Source: Mycoplasma crocodyli MP145 (lineage in GTDB: Bacteria; Bacillota_I; Bacilli_A; Mycoplasmatales; Metamycoplasmataceae). Taken from it: a stretch of 64,000 nucleotides of DNA. The stretch covers positions 694,571 to 758,570 of the forward strand of contig NC_014014.1 of the NCBI RefSeq assembly GCF_000025845.1, given 5' to 3'. The notes under the pieces are model-generated. The model did not search any database, was not told where the DNA came from, and saw only the letters and a program-made list of their open reading frames with translations. The position numbers and the translations under genes were made by a program. Position 1 is the stretch's first letter, and each line of letters begins with the position of its first letter. Shown piece after piece: positions 41,788 to 52,070 of this stretch.

Positions 41788-41864
41788 TGGCGACCAAGAA
41801 CGGGTTTGAACCGTCAACACCCAGCTTAGGAGGCTGGTGCTCTATCCATTTGAGCTACATGGTC
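41788..41864 (-). tRNA. tRNA-Arg(CCT)
   Basis: A 77-nt cloverleaf with anticodon loop CTCCTAA, so CCT, reading AGG. Acceptor GACCATG/CTTGGTC has one T-T mismatch; CCA is encoded. It lies just upstream of the arcA operator on the same strand with no clear terminator, so read-through into arc is possible. Confidence 0.95.
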
Positions 41865-41928
41865 GTTTGTTATATTTTACATTATATTATCATTTTTTTG
41901 ATACACTTTAATAAATAAAGAGGTAAAT

Positions 41929-43017
41929 ATGGATAAAAAATATGAAAAACTAGCTAAAAGTTTAGATACTTTTATGAATATTGAGGCAATGAGCCGTTAT
42001 GAAGAGGTTATTGTTCAAGAAATTTTAAAACAAGTTGACACTAAAAATTTTATTATTTCTCGTGATAATTTAGGTTCATTAATTTTACACAAACCATCAA
42101 AAATAAAAGGTGCTCCAAAAGTTATGTATGCAGCACACATGGATGAAGTTGGATATTTAGTAAGAAATATTTCTAAAGAGGGTATGTTAATGGTAAGCCC
42201 TGTTGGTGGAGTATGAGCATCTACAGTTATTGGTACAAAAGCCAAAGTTGTTACCAATAAAACTAATAAAGAATTTATAGGGGTTTTTGGACACACTTCA
42301 GTACATATAATGGAAAGAGATAAGTTAACTAAAGCAATGAGTAATGATGAATTATATGTTGATTTAGGATTTTTAAGTGAAAAAGAAGCTCAAGATGCTG
42401 GTATTGAAATGGGAGACAGAGTTTATATGTCTGGTCAAACAATTCATTTTCCAAACAATATCATTGCTGGAAAAGCAATGGATAATAGAGCTGGTGTAAC
42501 TTCAATAGTAGCTATTGCAAACAATATAGCAAACATAGATCTTGATGTTGATTTATATATTGTTGGAACAGTTCAGGAAGAGGTTGGATGTAGAGGAGCA
42601 AAAACATCTATTATGTTAATCGATCCTCAAATTGCTTTTGCTATTGACACAGGAGCTAGTCATGATACACCAAATTGTATTACAGGAGTTCCTAAGTTAG
42701 GAAATGGAGTTGCAGTTTTAGTAAAAGATTCTGGAACATTAATGGATCCATTACTTGTTGAAAATGTAATGGAAGTAGCAAGACAAAATAATATTCCTGC
42801 ATATAAATACATTGCTGAAGGTGGTGGAACAGATGCAGCTAATTTACAATTCGGTAAAGGTGGAGTAGCAACATTAACCTTGTCAATTCCACAAAGATAT
42901 TTACATTCACCAATAGGTTCTTGTTCATTGATTGACATTCAAGCCGTAGTTGATTTAGGAACAGAATTTGCAAAAAGTATGAACACTAGCAAATATAAAA
43001 AGATGCAATATAAATAA
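41929..43017 (+). CDS. M42-family aminopeptidase
   Basis: A 362-residue M42 (PepA/FrvX-like) metalloaminopeptidase. Metal-ligand and catalytic motifs are AAHMDEVGYLV, IAGKAMDNRAGV, VGTVQEEVGCRGA and AIDTGASHDTP; IPQRYLHSPIGSCSL carries the last His. It probably degrades cytosolic peptides to free amino acids. AGAGG upstream of ATG. One TGA Trp (GVWAST). Its stop is 2 nt from the start of the following restriction enzyme gene. Confidence 0.94.
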
Positions 43018-43019
43018 TT

Positions 43020-43784
43020 ATGATCGCATATAAAATAGATGGAACTCCGCATAAAAACGGAGTTTCTTTTGAAGAATTACTTACTAATTTTTTAAATGAA
43101 TGCATAAAAAAACAAGCAAATTTAAATTGCTTTAAAAATGTTTTTTATGAAATCACTGGGTTAAAATTCAATAGTTTTCATTTCCAACATATAGGTGGAA
43201 CAAAAAGTAGAAGTGATATTCATGATACAATTAACAATTTAAATATTTCAATAAAATCTAAGAAAATTGAAGACGGAAAAATAAAAGGAACATTCGATTT
43301 AATTAATACAACTCACATTAATGAAATATTAGTTAATAATAAAAAGTTCTCTGATATTTATTTTGCTTTTTCAAAAGTTAAAAAAACAATAAAAGAGTTT
43401 GATCCGACTAAAATCACAAACACAATAATTAAAGAAATAAGAACAAGAATAAGTTATTTTTGTTCTAGTCTTCTTTCTGAACTAACAAATAAAGACTTGT
43501 TTTATATTTTTAATAAATATAAAGAAAATACAAATGATTTTACAATGTTAAATTTATATGAAAAAGAACATGAAATTAATAAAGAAAATTTGTATTTATT
43601 AAATTATTCATGATACAGGAATGAATTAATAAAACTAGATTTTACTACTATTAACAACAACAGTAAAACAAGTTTTAATTTACTTTACAAAGATGGAACT
43701 AAAAGCCCTTTTAGAATTCGTGTTGTATTAAATAACGGTTTAAGTCCACTAATAGGAAGAGGCCGAACAGAGATTCTTCAATAA
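43020..43784 (+). CDS. Putative type II restriction endonuclease, frameshifted near its C-terminus
   Basis: 254 residues as read. The segment GGTKSRSDIHDTINNLNISIKSKK fits a PD-(D/E)XK-type core (Asp, then SIKSK). It is convergent with a DNA methyltransferase gene, so the pair reads as a type II restriction-modification system. After GLSPLIGRG the frame gives TEILQ and stops, but another frame continues PNRDSSITFKIQVDNV... to a stop at 43850-43852. That tail resembles endonuclease C-termini, so one base seems missing near 43762. Activity may be lost or altered. No SD is evident; translation may be coupled to the upstream gene. Confidence 0.72.
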
Positions 43785-43837
43785 CATTTAAAATTCAGGT
43801 AGATAATGTTAAAAAAATAATTGATACTTATGGCAAA

Positions 43838-43865
43838 AAAATAATAAGTTAAGGCTTATTATTTT
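43838..43865. terminator. Bidirectional terminator of the restriction-modification pair
   Basis: AAAATAATAAG pairs perfectly with CTTATTATTTT around six bases, overlapping the methyltransferase stop codon. Confidence 0.8.
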
Positions 43866-44830
43866 ATGTTTTCTATACGGTTTTTCGAGGTTTGAAAATG
43901 TTGTTCGTCCAATTCACATCCTAAAAATTTTCTATTAAGATTTAATGCAGCAACACCGGTAGAACCTGATCCCATAAAACAATCAAGAATAACATTTCCT
44001 TCGTTTGAATACATTTTTATAAGTCTTTCCATTAGTTTAACAGGTTTTTGAGTAGGGTGCAAATAGACAATTTCTTTTTGTTCAAAAATATAATTTGGAA
44101 GGGTTTTTGAATAATTAAAGCTATCTAATTTAATATATTGAGTGGCGCTTTTTTCGTTTACTCATTTTTCTTTAAGTTGGGTGTACGGAATAAAAAACTC
44201 TCATTTGTCTATAGCAAATTTTTCAATCAATTCATTATAAATCGCTTCAGATAGTAACCCAAATTGCTTACCAGTATAACAAAAGAAAAACTCAGATTTT
44301 CTATGACCTAAAATTTCATGAATCTTTCTCCTCTTAATATTAATAAAATCATATAGTGATTGTGCATACCATCTTGTAAAGTGTTTATTTTTATCAATTT
44401 CTTCTTTTTGAGCTATGTTGTTAAAAGTTCTTTTATTTTTTGAATTTTCACCAACTATAAAAATAGCAATATTTTCTGTAAAAGTTAACGGCATTTTATC
44501 AGCATGAAAACCTTGTGCAGCATTATTTTTTACTCAAATTAATTCATACTTGTAATATTTAATATTATCAATTATCATCATTGAATAAGTGGGATTTTGT
44601 CCAAAAACAGCAATTGTACCACCTGGTTTTAAAACTCTCGTAAATCTATTAAAAAGATCCTTTCAATCAATATTAACATCTCAATCAATTTTGGTTTTTT
44701 GACCGGACAATTGCATGCCGTTTATCTTTCCATAGGGTGGATCAATACAAATAAAATCAACTGATTTTTCATCAATTTCATCTAAAAAAATTTTATAATC
44801 TTGAAGTTTAATATTATAATTATTAATCAT
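43859..44830 (-). CDS. Beta-class DNA methyltransferase (N6-adenine or N4-cytosine)
   Basis: A 323-residue type II methyltransferase. The catalytic DPPYG is at 30-34 and the SAM-binding motif I (DCFMGSGSTG) at 283-292, preceded by HPTQKP; this order (IV before I) defines the beta class, which includes many N6-adenine enzymes of the HinfI kind. The recognition sequence is not predictable. No SD; TATAAT ends exactly 6 nt before ATG, so the mRNA is probably leaderless. It is convergent with the probable cognate endonuclease and divergent from the chrA genes. Several TGA Trp codons. Confidence 0.92.
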
Positions 44831-44899
44831 GTTTCTATTATATATCAATATAATGCAAGAAAGAATAATAAACAAAAAACAATTAAAGAAAGGACTAAA

Positions 44900-45517
44900 A
44901 TGCATAAATTTAAAAATATATTTGAGATGATTTTGTTTGTTTTAAAAGTGTCTTTTGTTGGCTTTGGAGGTGGGAACGCATTGATGCCACTTATAAAATC
45001 AGAGGCGGTAGATAAGAAAAAATGACTTAGTATTGAAGAATTCGATAAGGTTGTAATTGTTTCTAATTTACTTCCTGGTCCATCAGTAATTCAAACCATC
45101 GGTTATATTTCAATAAAGTTTTTGGGTAAAATGTGAGGAACATTAGTCACGTTATTGGCTCTTTTACCACATGTCCTTTTTGCTTTTGGTTTGTATTTAT
45201 TAGTTAATTTATTACCTATAAAATATTTATATGTTGTATCTGTTGGAGTACTAAGTGCAATAGTTGGAGTGCTTATAATTTTTGGAATAAGATATATAAA
45301 ACTATCTCATAAAAATATGCCAATACCACTGTGGGTAAGTCTTTTTTGTATAACTTTTGCTTTTTGTTTTTTTATTCCAAGTCCATATAATGTACCAATT
45401 GTTGTTATGACTATTTTGTTTATTTTAATAGCTATTGTTGAATTTATTATAATTAAAAAATCGAAAAAAGTAATTGAAATAGTTGATGATAAAAACATAA
45501 GAAATGAGGACTTATAA
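44900..45517 (+). CDS. ChrA-family transporter, first half
   Basis: A 205-residue short-chain ChrA domain protein with about five membrane segments. FVGFGGGNALMPLIK and VSNLLPGPSVIQTIGYI match the family's FGGxxxH-type and LPGP motifs. Short-chain ChrA proteins work in pairs. The natural substrate in a mycoplasma is unknown; chromate efflux is only the family name. RBS AAAGGA; its stop overlaps the start of the second half (TAATG). Confidence 0.85.
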
Positions 45518-46173
45518 TGATTGCATTGCTAGTATCTATTCCTATTTTAATTTTAATTAGTTTATCCGTTTTTGGTGGCGGACAAGTTTTTATGCCCATC
45601 TTTAAATGATTTTGAGAACTCTTGGCTAAATTATTTCAAAGCGATATTAATCAAGATACAATTAATAGAATTTTTACAATTTCAAACGCAACCCCTGGAG
45701 TTGTATCAACAAAATTTTCTTTCTTTACTGGATATATTATAGCAAATGGAAGTTGATGAGGATATCTTGCAATGTTTTTAACATATTTTGTTTTTTGCTT
45801 ACCTGCTATTTTTGTTATGTTAGTTACAATGAAGTATATAAATAAATTTGAGGATAAATTAATAGTTAAAAAACTTATGTTATATATGAAACCAATTGTC
45901 GCTGGAATAATTTTTAGTATTGCAATACAATTAATTTTGAGTATTATGTTTCCTTATATTTATTTTAATGAGGGGATTAATAAATATGTTGGACTTAATT
46001 TCAATGATCAAAAAGCACTTTTTTTCAGTGGTTGAAGAAGATTAATGCTTTACGCCTATTTTCCAACTATGACTATAATTTCAATTTATTTATCTCATAA
46101 AAAGACGCCATTATTTTGAATAATACTTTTAGGTTTAGTGAGTTCATTAATCTGTTTTATGCCTTGATTATAA
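45517..46173 (+). CDS. ChrA-family transporter, second half
   Basis: 218 residues with the inverted-topology partner domain. VFGGGQVFMPIFKWFWELL and ISNATPGVVSTKFSFFTGY mirror the FGGG and PGP motifs of the first half. Translationally coupled to it by a 1-nt overlap with GAGG just upstream. Multiple TGA Trp codons. The two proteins probably form one heteromeric permease. Confidence 0.85.
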
Positions 46174-46175
46174 TA

Positions 46176-46206
46176 AGGAACAAAAATCATTTTTGTTCTT
46201 TTTTCG
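46176..46206 (+). terminator. Terminator after the chrA pair
   Basis: GAACAAAAA-TCA-TTTTTGTTC followed by six T, 3 nt beyond the stop. Confidence 0.85.
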
Positions 46207-46237
46207 TCCTTTTTAAAAAAGCAACAAATAAATTAAT

Positions 46238-46741
46238 ATGCACAAAAATAGAGGAATGTTATTAGAAACTTTAATTAATAAAACAATTAATTATTATTGA
46301 ACAAACAATATAGCTTATATAGAAAAAAAGCAAATACCAATTACATTTAAATCTATATCAAATATAGATGGGAAATTAAGCATTGGTAATGCAGTTATTA
46401 GTTCAAAATCTACGGTTGATTACATAGGTTGCTATAATGGAAGTTTTGTTGCTTTTGAAGCGAAAAGCACTAATATTGATAAGCTTGAATTATCAAATAT
46501 CAAAGAACATCAAATAGATTATTTAAAAATTATCTATGATAATGGGGGATTTCCGTTTTTTGTTATTTTCTTCAGTAAGGACAACAAAGTTTATATTTTG
46601 TCTATTAAAAATTACTTAGAAATCATTAAAGATGGTAAAAAATATATAAGCCAAGAAACAATAAAAAATTATTCCATTAATGTAGAAATTACATTTCCTG
46701 GAATAATTGATTTTTTACCACTTATAAAATTTATTTTTTAA
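46238..46741 (+). CDS. recU: Holliday junction resolvase RecU
   Basis: A 167-residue RecU-type resolvase that cuts four-way junctions in recombinational repair. It begins with the family pattern RGMLLETLINKTINYYW; the catalytic core is VDYIGCYNGSFVAFEAKST (Asp, Glu, Lys), then IKEHQIDYLK and GGFPFFVIFFS. No clear SD. Its 3' end overlaps the convergent HU gene by 11 nt. One TGA Trp. Confidence 0.92.
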
Positions 46742-47012
46742 GATCGATTAATTCACGAAGATATTTAGATGGTGTAAATTTTACAACACGTTTTTCTGGA
46801 ATAAACAGATCTTCACCTGTAAATGCATTTTTAGTATGACGTTTGTGTTTGATTTGTGTAGAAAATGTACCCAATGATGAAAGTTGTACTTTTTCTTCAC
46901 CGATAAGTTCTTCTTTTAAAAAAAATACGAATGTATCAAAAAATTTATTAACTTCTTTTACTGTGTATCCTGTTCTGTTTGCTATTTTCATAATGAATTC
47001 TTTTTTTGTCAT
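46731..47012 (-). CDS. hup: HU-family nucleoid protein
   Basis: A 93-residue HU/IHF-family DNA-bending protein. MTKKEFIMKIANRTGYTVKEV forms the N-terminal helices; LSSLGTFSTQIKHKR...NAFTGEDLFIPEKRVVKFTPSK carries the beta arms, with IPEKRVVKFTPSK conserved. The arm-tip proline region is atypical. RBS AAGGAG. Divergent from parC. Confidence 0.95.
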   Translation of the reverse strand: MTKKEFIMKIANRTGYTVKEVNKFFDTFVFFLKEELIGEEKVQLSSLGTFSTQIKHKRHTKNAFTGEDLFIPEKRVVKFTPSKYLRELIDLKK

Positions 47013-47183
47013 TTTTTTCTCCTTTGTTAATTGTTATTTTGTATTTTATACCTATTAAATAGGATAATAAGTAAAAACTCTTTACATAATAATTGTATAT
47101 TTTTTTGAAGAAAATCAAAAAATATTTTAAAATGATAATAATAGATTATTTATTTTCATTATAATATATCAATAAGGGAAAAC

Positions 47184-49922
47184 ATGAACAAAGAAAAAGA
47201 AGAAATAGTTGAAAGAATTATTAACAACTCACTTGATAAAATAATGGCCGAAAGATTCGGAAGATATTCAAAATATATCATCCAACAACGTGCTTTACCA
47301 GACGTTAGAGATGGATTGAAACCAGTTCACCGTAGAATTCTATATGCTATGTCAGAATTAGGTCTAACAAATGATAAGCCATATAAAAAATCTGCCAGAG
47401 TAGTTGGAGATGTTATCGGAAAGTATCACCCACATGGTGATACATCAGTTTATGATGCAATGGTAAATATGTCACAATGGTGAAAAAGTGGAATTCCTCT
47501 TTTAGACATGCATGGAAATGTTGGTTCGTTAGATAACGATCCAGCCGCAGCCATGCGTTATACAGAGGTTAGAATGGCCAAAGTATGTAACTATATGCTT
47601 GAAGACTTGAAAAAAAACACTGTTGCTTTTATTCCTAACTTTGATGATTCTGAAAAAGAACCATCTGTTTTGCCAACCATTTTTCCTAATTTATTAGTTA
47701 ATGGAACAACCGGAATTGCAATAGGAATGGCTACCGAAATGCCTCCTCATAATCTAAATGAAGTATTAGAAGCAACCATTGCTAAATTAAGAAGACCTTC
47801 AATAACTTTAGATGGATTAATGGAACACATAAAAGGACCAGATTTTCCAACCGGTGGAATAATTTATGGAAATAAAGGAGTTTTTGAAGCTTTCGAATCA
47901 GGAAAACTTGAAAAGGAAAAGATAAAGCTTTTTTGTAAATATGAAGTTGTTAAAAAAGATAAACTTCAATTTATCGAGATAACCGAAATACCTTTTGGTG
48001 TAGTAAAATCACAATTAGTTTATGACATTGATGTTCTAATAAACACTGAAACAATTGATGGTTTATTAGAAATAAAAGATCAATCTGACCGTGAAGGTAT
48101 TAAAATAGTTATCACTCTTTCAGAAGAAGCTAATGTTGAAAGCATAATAAGTTTTCTACTTCAAAAGACTTCAATGCAAGTTAACTATTCTTATAATAAT
48201 GTAGTAATACATAATAATTCACCAAAACTGATGGGACTTAATGAATTGCTTGAAGCATACATTGAACACATCAAAATAATTAAAACAAGAACTCTGACAT
48301 ATGATTTAGAAAAGTATCTATTAAGACTTGAAATAGTGTTAGGTTTTATTAAAGTTTCTGAAATTCCAGACAAAGTAATTAAGGTTATTCGAGCTACCGA
48401 AGGTGGAAAAGCAGCTGTTATTGAAAACTTGATGAATGCATTTAACTTTACTACAAATCAAGCTACTGCAATAGCAGAATTAAGACTTTACCGTTTAAGC
48501 AAAACTGATAAAGAAGCTTTCTTAATTGAACAAGCTGATTTAGAAAAGAAAATTGCAAACACTAAAGAGTTGTTAGATGATGAAAAGAAATTTGTAAATT
48601 ATTTAATTTTACTTTTAAAACAAATGATAAAAGATATGCCTACTCCAAGAAGAACTCAAATTTTTGAAGAAGAATTTACATTTAATCATGATAAAAAAGA
48701 CCTTGTTAAAGAAGAAATTGTTAACATTGCATTTAGTAAATTAGGATATATAAAACGTCTTAGTCAAAAAGTTGTTGATAGTAACGACTTCTCAACTTTT
48801 GCTTTAAAAGAAGATGATTATTTACTTTATATAGATAAGGCAAACACTGTGCATAATTTTCTAGTTTTTACAAACTGAGGAAATTATGCTATTATTCCTG
48901 TTTACAAAATCCAAGAAACCAAATGAAAAGAATTAGGAACTCATCTAAGTGCTTTTGTAGATTTAGCACCAGGTGAAAACATAATAAATGTAATTGAAGT
49001 TGAAGATTGAAACAGTCCAGATTTTATTGTTATGGCTACAAAACTTGGATTTTTCAAAAGAACAAAAATTAAAGATTTTGAAGTATCTAGAACCAATAAA
49101 ACTTACACAGCAATTAATATAGATAATAAAGATGAAGTTATAAATGTTGCAGTTAGTGATGGAACAAAAGATATTTTAATTATAACAGCAATGGGATTTG
49201 CTACTAAATATAATGAAGCAGAGATTAGTTTATATGGACCAAAAGCAAAAGGAACAAAAGGGGTTTACTTAGTAAACAAAGACTTTGTTGCTTGTTTTAC
49301 ACCAACACATTTTAACGATATAGTTATTATGATCAGTGATGATGGTTATATTAAAAAGATGAAATCAAGAGAAATTTATTATGTTCCTAAAACCGCAAAA
49401 GGGAAAGAAATTTTTAAAAATAGAAAGCTAAATCCTTACTTTATAAGCGATATGCATTCATCTGAAAATGATGAAAAAATCCTTATTAAATTAGAAGATA
49501 ATAAGATCGCTGTTAGATCTACAAAAGACTATTCAATTACAAATAGCGACGATTCCTTTACAAAGATAAAGACCGATTCATATATGGCTGGATTTATCAA
49601 AAAAGAAGTTAAAGCATATAAATTTGATCGATCAAAAGCATACCAAAAAATCATTCAACAAGAGGAAGAACAAGATATAAATAAAACTCTTGAGATTGAA
49701 ATAATAAAGGCAAGTAAGCCACCAAGAAAATCTAAAGAAAGTAAAGAAAAAACGCTAGAAATTAATTTGTTGACCGATGCTCAAAAACCAAAGAAAAGTG
49801 AAGAGCAAAGATTTAAAGATGCAGAAGATCAAATAAACACATTTGATTTAAATGTAGAAGAATTATTAGCAAAAATAAATAGAACTCTTGGCGACACAGA
49901 TACAAAGAAAAAGAAGAAATAA
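47184..49922 (+). CDS. parC: DNA topoisomerase IV subunit A
   Basis: A 912-residue ParC. It opens with the winged-helix region [20 protein letters not shown], followed by the quinolone-determining [14 protein letters not shown] and the catalytic Tyr126 in [27 protein letters not shown] favours ParC over GyrA. The C-terminal beta-pinwheel and a Lys-rich tail (TKKKKK) finish it. GGG lies upstream; TATAAT is about 20 nt before ATG. parE is not adjacent, unlike many mycoplasmas. Decatenates daughter chromosomes with ParE. TGA Trp codons near 99 and elsewhere. Confidence 0.95.
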
Positions 49923-51229
49923 TGAACACCTTAAAAGTTAATGACGTTATTGAACTAGAAGCAAACGACCTAAGCTATGAATGCTTGGGTATTTGTTTTT
50001 ATAATGGATTAAAAATTTTTGTATCTGGCTTGTTCAAAGGTGAAAAAGGAAAAGTTAGGATATTTAAATTAAATAAAAACATTGCTTTTGGATATTTAGA
50101 AGAACTAATAATAAAATCTAAATTTAGAATATTTATCCCTGATAAAAACTCAATAATTTCAAACGCTCAACCACTTCTGGGTATTGATTATAATGAGCAA
50201 TATAATTTCAAAAAAAATTTGTTAGAAACAAGATTAAAATGATCATTAAAGTTTAATGATTTTGTTTTTAATGGACTTGAAAAATCACATTTCGAAACAA
50301 CAACAAGGAACAAAATTGTTGTTCCTTTAATTGTTAAAAATAATTTAATTTCTTTGGCTATGCATGCTTATAAATCAAATGATTTAGTTGATGTAAAATA
50401 CATCTCATTAGCTTCTAAAAATATTAATGATTTTCTTAATAAATCAATAATATTTTTAAATCAAAATAAAATTACATATATATCAAAAATAATGGTCAGA
50501 GAAAATAAATATAATGAACTTCAAGTCATATTTTATAACTCAAAGGAGTCAAATAATATTAATAAAAATACATTCATAGAATTCATAAAAAACAACAAAA
50601 ATATCAGACAATTTTGAATAGTAAATGAAGATGGAAAATTAATAAACTTACATAATCAAGATTTTCATTTAGAACTTGGTGGAATGTCGTTCAAAGTAGA
50701 CTGTAATTCGTTTTTCCAAACAAATTGTGATGAATTTTCATACTTAATTAATGATGCTAAAAAATTAATTAAAAATAATGAATTCAAAGAAATTATTGAA
50801 TTGTATTGTGGTGTAGGCTCTTTAGGAATGTTATTATCTAACAAAGAACAAAAACTTATTGGGATTGAAATATCAGAATCTTCAATTAAAAATGCTAATC
50901 AAAATAAAGAAATAAACAATTTAAAAAACACTACATACTATCAAGGTGATGCTTTTGACATTATTAAAAAAGTAAATGTCAATCTAAAAAATAATTTAAT
51001 TATTTTAGATCCACCCAGGGCTGGATTAGACAAGAAGCTCATTAATTTTTTAGCTCAAAATGAAGCAGAAAATGTTCTATATATTTCTTGTGATTTAGGA
51101 ACAATGATTAGAGATATTAAGTTATTTAATGAACTTGGTTATGAATTATTATTCATAAAAGGATATGATGTTTTTAGAAATACTAGTCACATTGAAATGC
51201 TAAGTCTTATACATAAGATAAAAAAATAA
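49922..51229 (+). CDS. RlmD/TrmA-family uracil-5 RNA methyltransferase
   Basis: A 435-residue SAM-dependent RNA m5U methyltransferase. An N-terminal TRAM-like domain (KVNDVIELEANDLSYECLGI) is followed by an insert region and the catalytic domain: NSFFQTN, ELYCGVGSLGM (SAM motif I), LDPPRAGLDK and the nucleophile Cys in YISCDLGT. The CxxxxxCxxC iron-sulphur cluster motif of RlmD is missing (the region reads IISNAQPLLGIDYNE), which fits a cluster-free variant. ATG overlaps the parC stop (TAATG). One TGA Trp at NDFW-type position. Confidence 0.9.
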
Positions 51230-51265
51230 AATGTGTTAAAATATAAAATATGTTAAGGAGTTAAG

Positions 51266-52070
51266 ATGAAAAAAGTAATTAGAATGAGAGAGAGAGAGAG
51301 AGAGAGTAATTCTATGAGCTCTCTTTGATGACGCAACTTCTTCCTATAAAACTTCTATTGAAAAATTTCAATCAAACTTCAGCACATCTATCGAGGTTCA
51401 CTCAATTGGTATAAATGATAAAACCTTTAATAAAAGTGATTTTTATTTTTATCACCAAGTCGATTTGTCAATAACTAACCCAAACCTTATTAAGCAATTG
51501 TCGGAATTACCAAATCCCGATATTATTTTTGCGTCTCCTCCTTGCGAATCGTGATCCGGAGCTGATTGTTCGGGAAGAATGTTTAAGGGAATTGATAACG
51601 TAGGATTATGAAAAGTAGCTAATTCAAAATATTATGACGAGTATTTAAAAACATGCCATCCAGTAAAAAGAAGATATTTTCAACAAAAAGAAACTGGAAG
51701 ATTAATTGGTGAAGGTACAGTAGGTGGTTCAATATCGATAATCAAACACTTTAAGCCAAAGGTTTGGGTAATAGAAAACCCTGCAACTTCTAAGTCATGA
51801 GAATTTCAAGAAGAACATTGGAATTTTTCAGGAAAATTGAATAAAACTTATTACTCTTCATATGATGAAAACTATAGTTTAAAACCAACAATTTTTAAAT
51901 CAAACTTAACCTTCAATTTAAAAACAGAAAGAAGAACAGCAAATAATTCACATATGTCGCACGGTTCTTATGCAAGAAGAAGTTCAATTCCAGATGAACT
52001 TATTAAGGATATTTTAGAGCAGTCTATTGAATTCATAAACAAGGAGGATAATCATGAAAGAAAAAAATAA
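51266..52070 (+). CDS. Phase-variable DNA cytosine-5 methyltransferase (frame OFF in this sequence)
   Basis: A Dcm-like methyltransferase. In the downstream frame the product carries the catalytic SPPCESWSG (motif IV), VWVIENPATSKSW (motif VI) and a C-terminal SYARRSSIPDELIKDI. The start ATG (51266, GGAG upstream) leads into (AG)10; with ten units the frame runs out at a TAA in CCTATAA. Adding one unit (11) or removing two (8) joins the ATG to the methylase frame. The downstream frame has no start codon of its own above the tract. Its end overlaps the DUF262 nuclease by 17 nt, with AAGGAGG inside it. The repeat-based off state is direct; slippage is inferred. Confidence 0.8.
51287..51306 (+). 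repeat. (AG)10 phase-variation tract
   Basis: Ten uninterrupted AG dinucleotides seven codons after the methylase ATG. Dinucleotide tracts of this length slip during replication. At ten units the downstream codon boundary (51306) is one base out of phase with the ATG frame (51305). Confidence 0.9.

Noticed and set aside
51266..51345. CRISPR or other array at the AG repeat
   Set aside because: It is a pure dinucleotide tract with no spacers; no CRISPR-like repeats or cas genes occur in the window.
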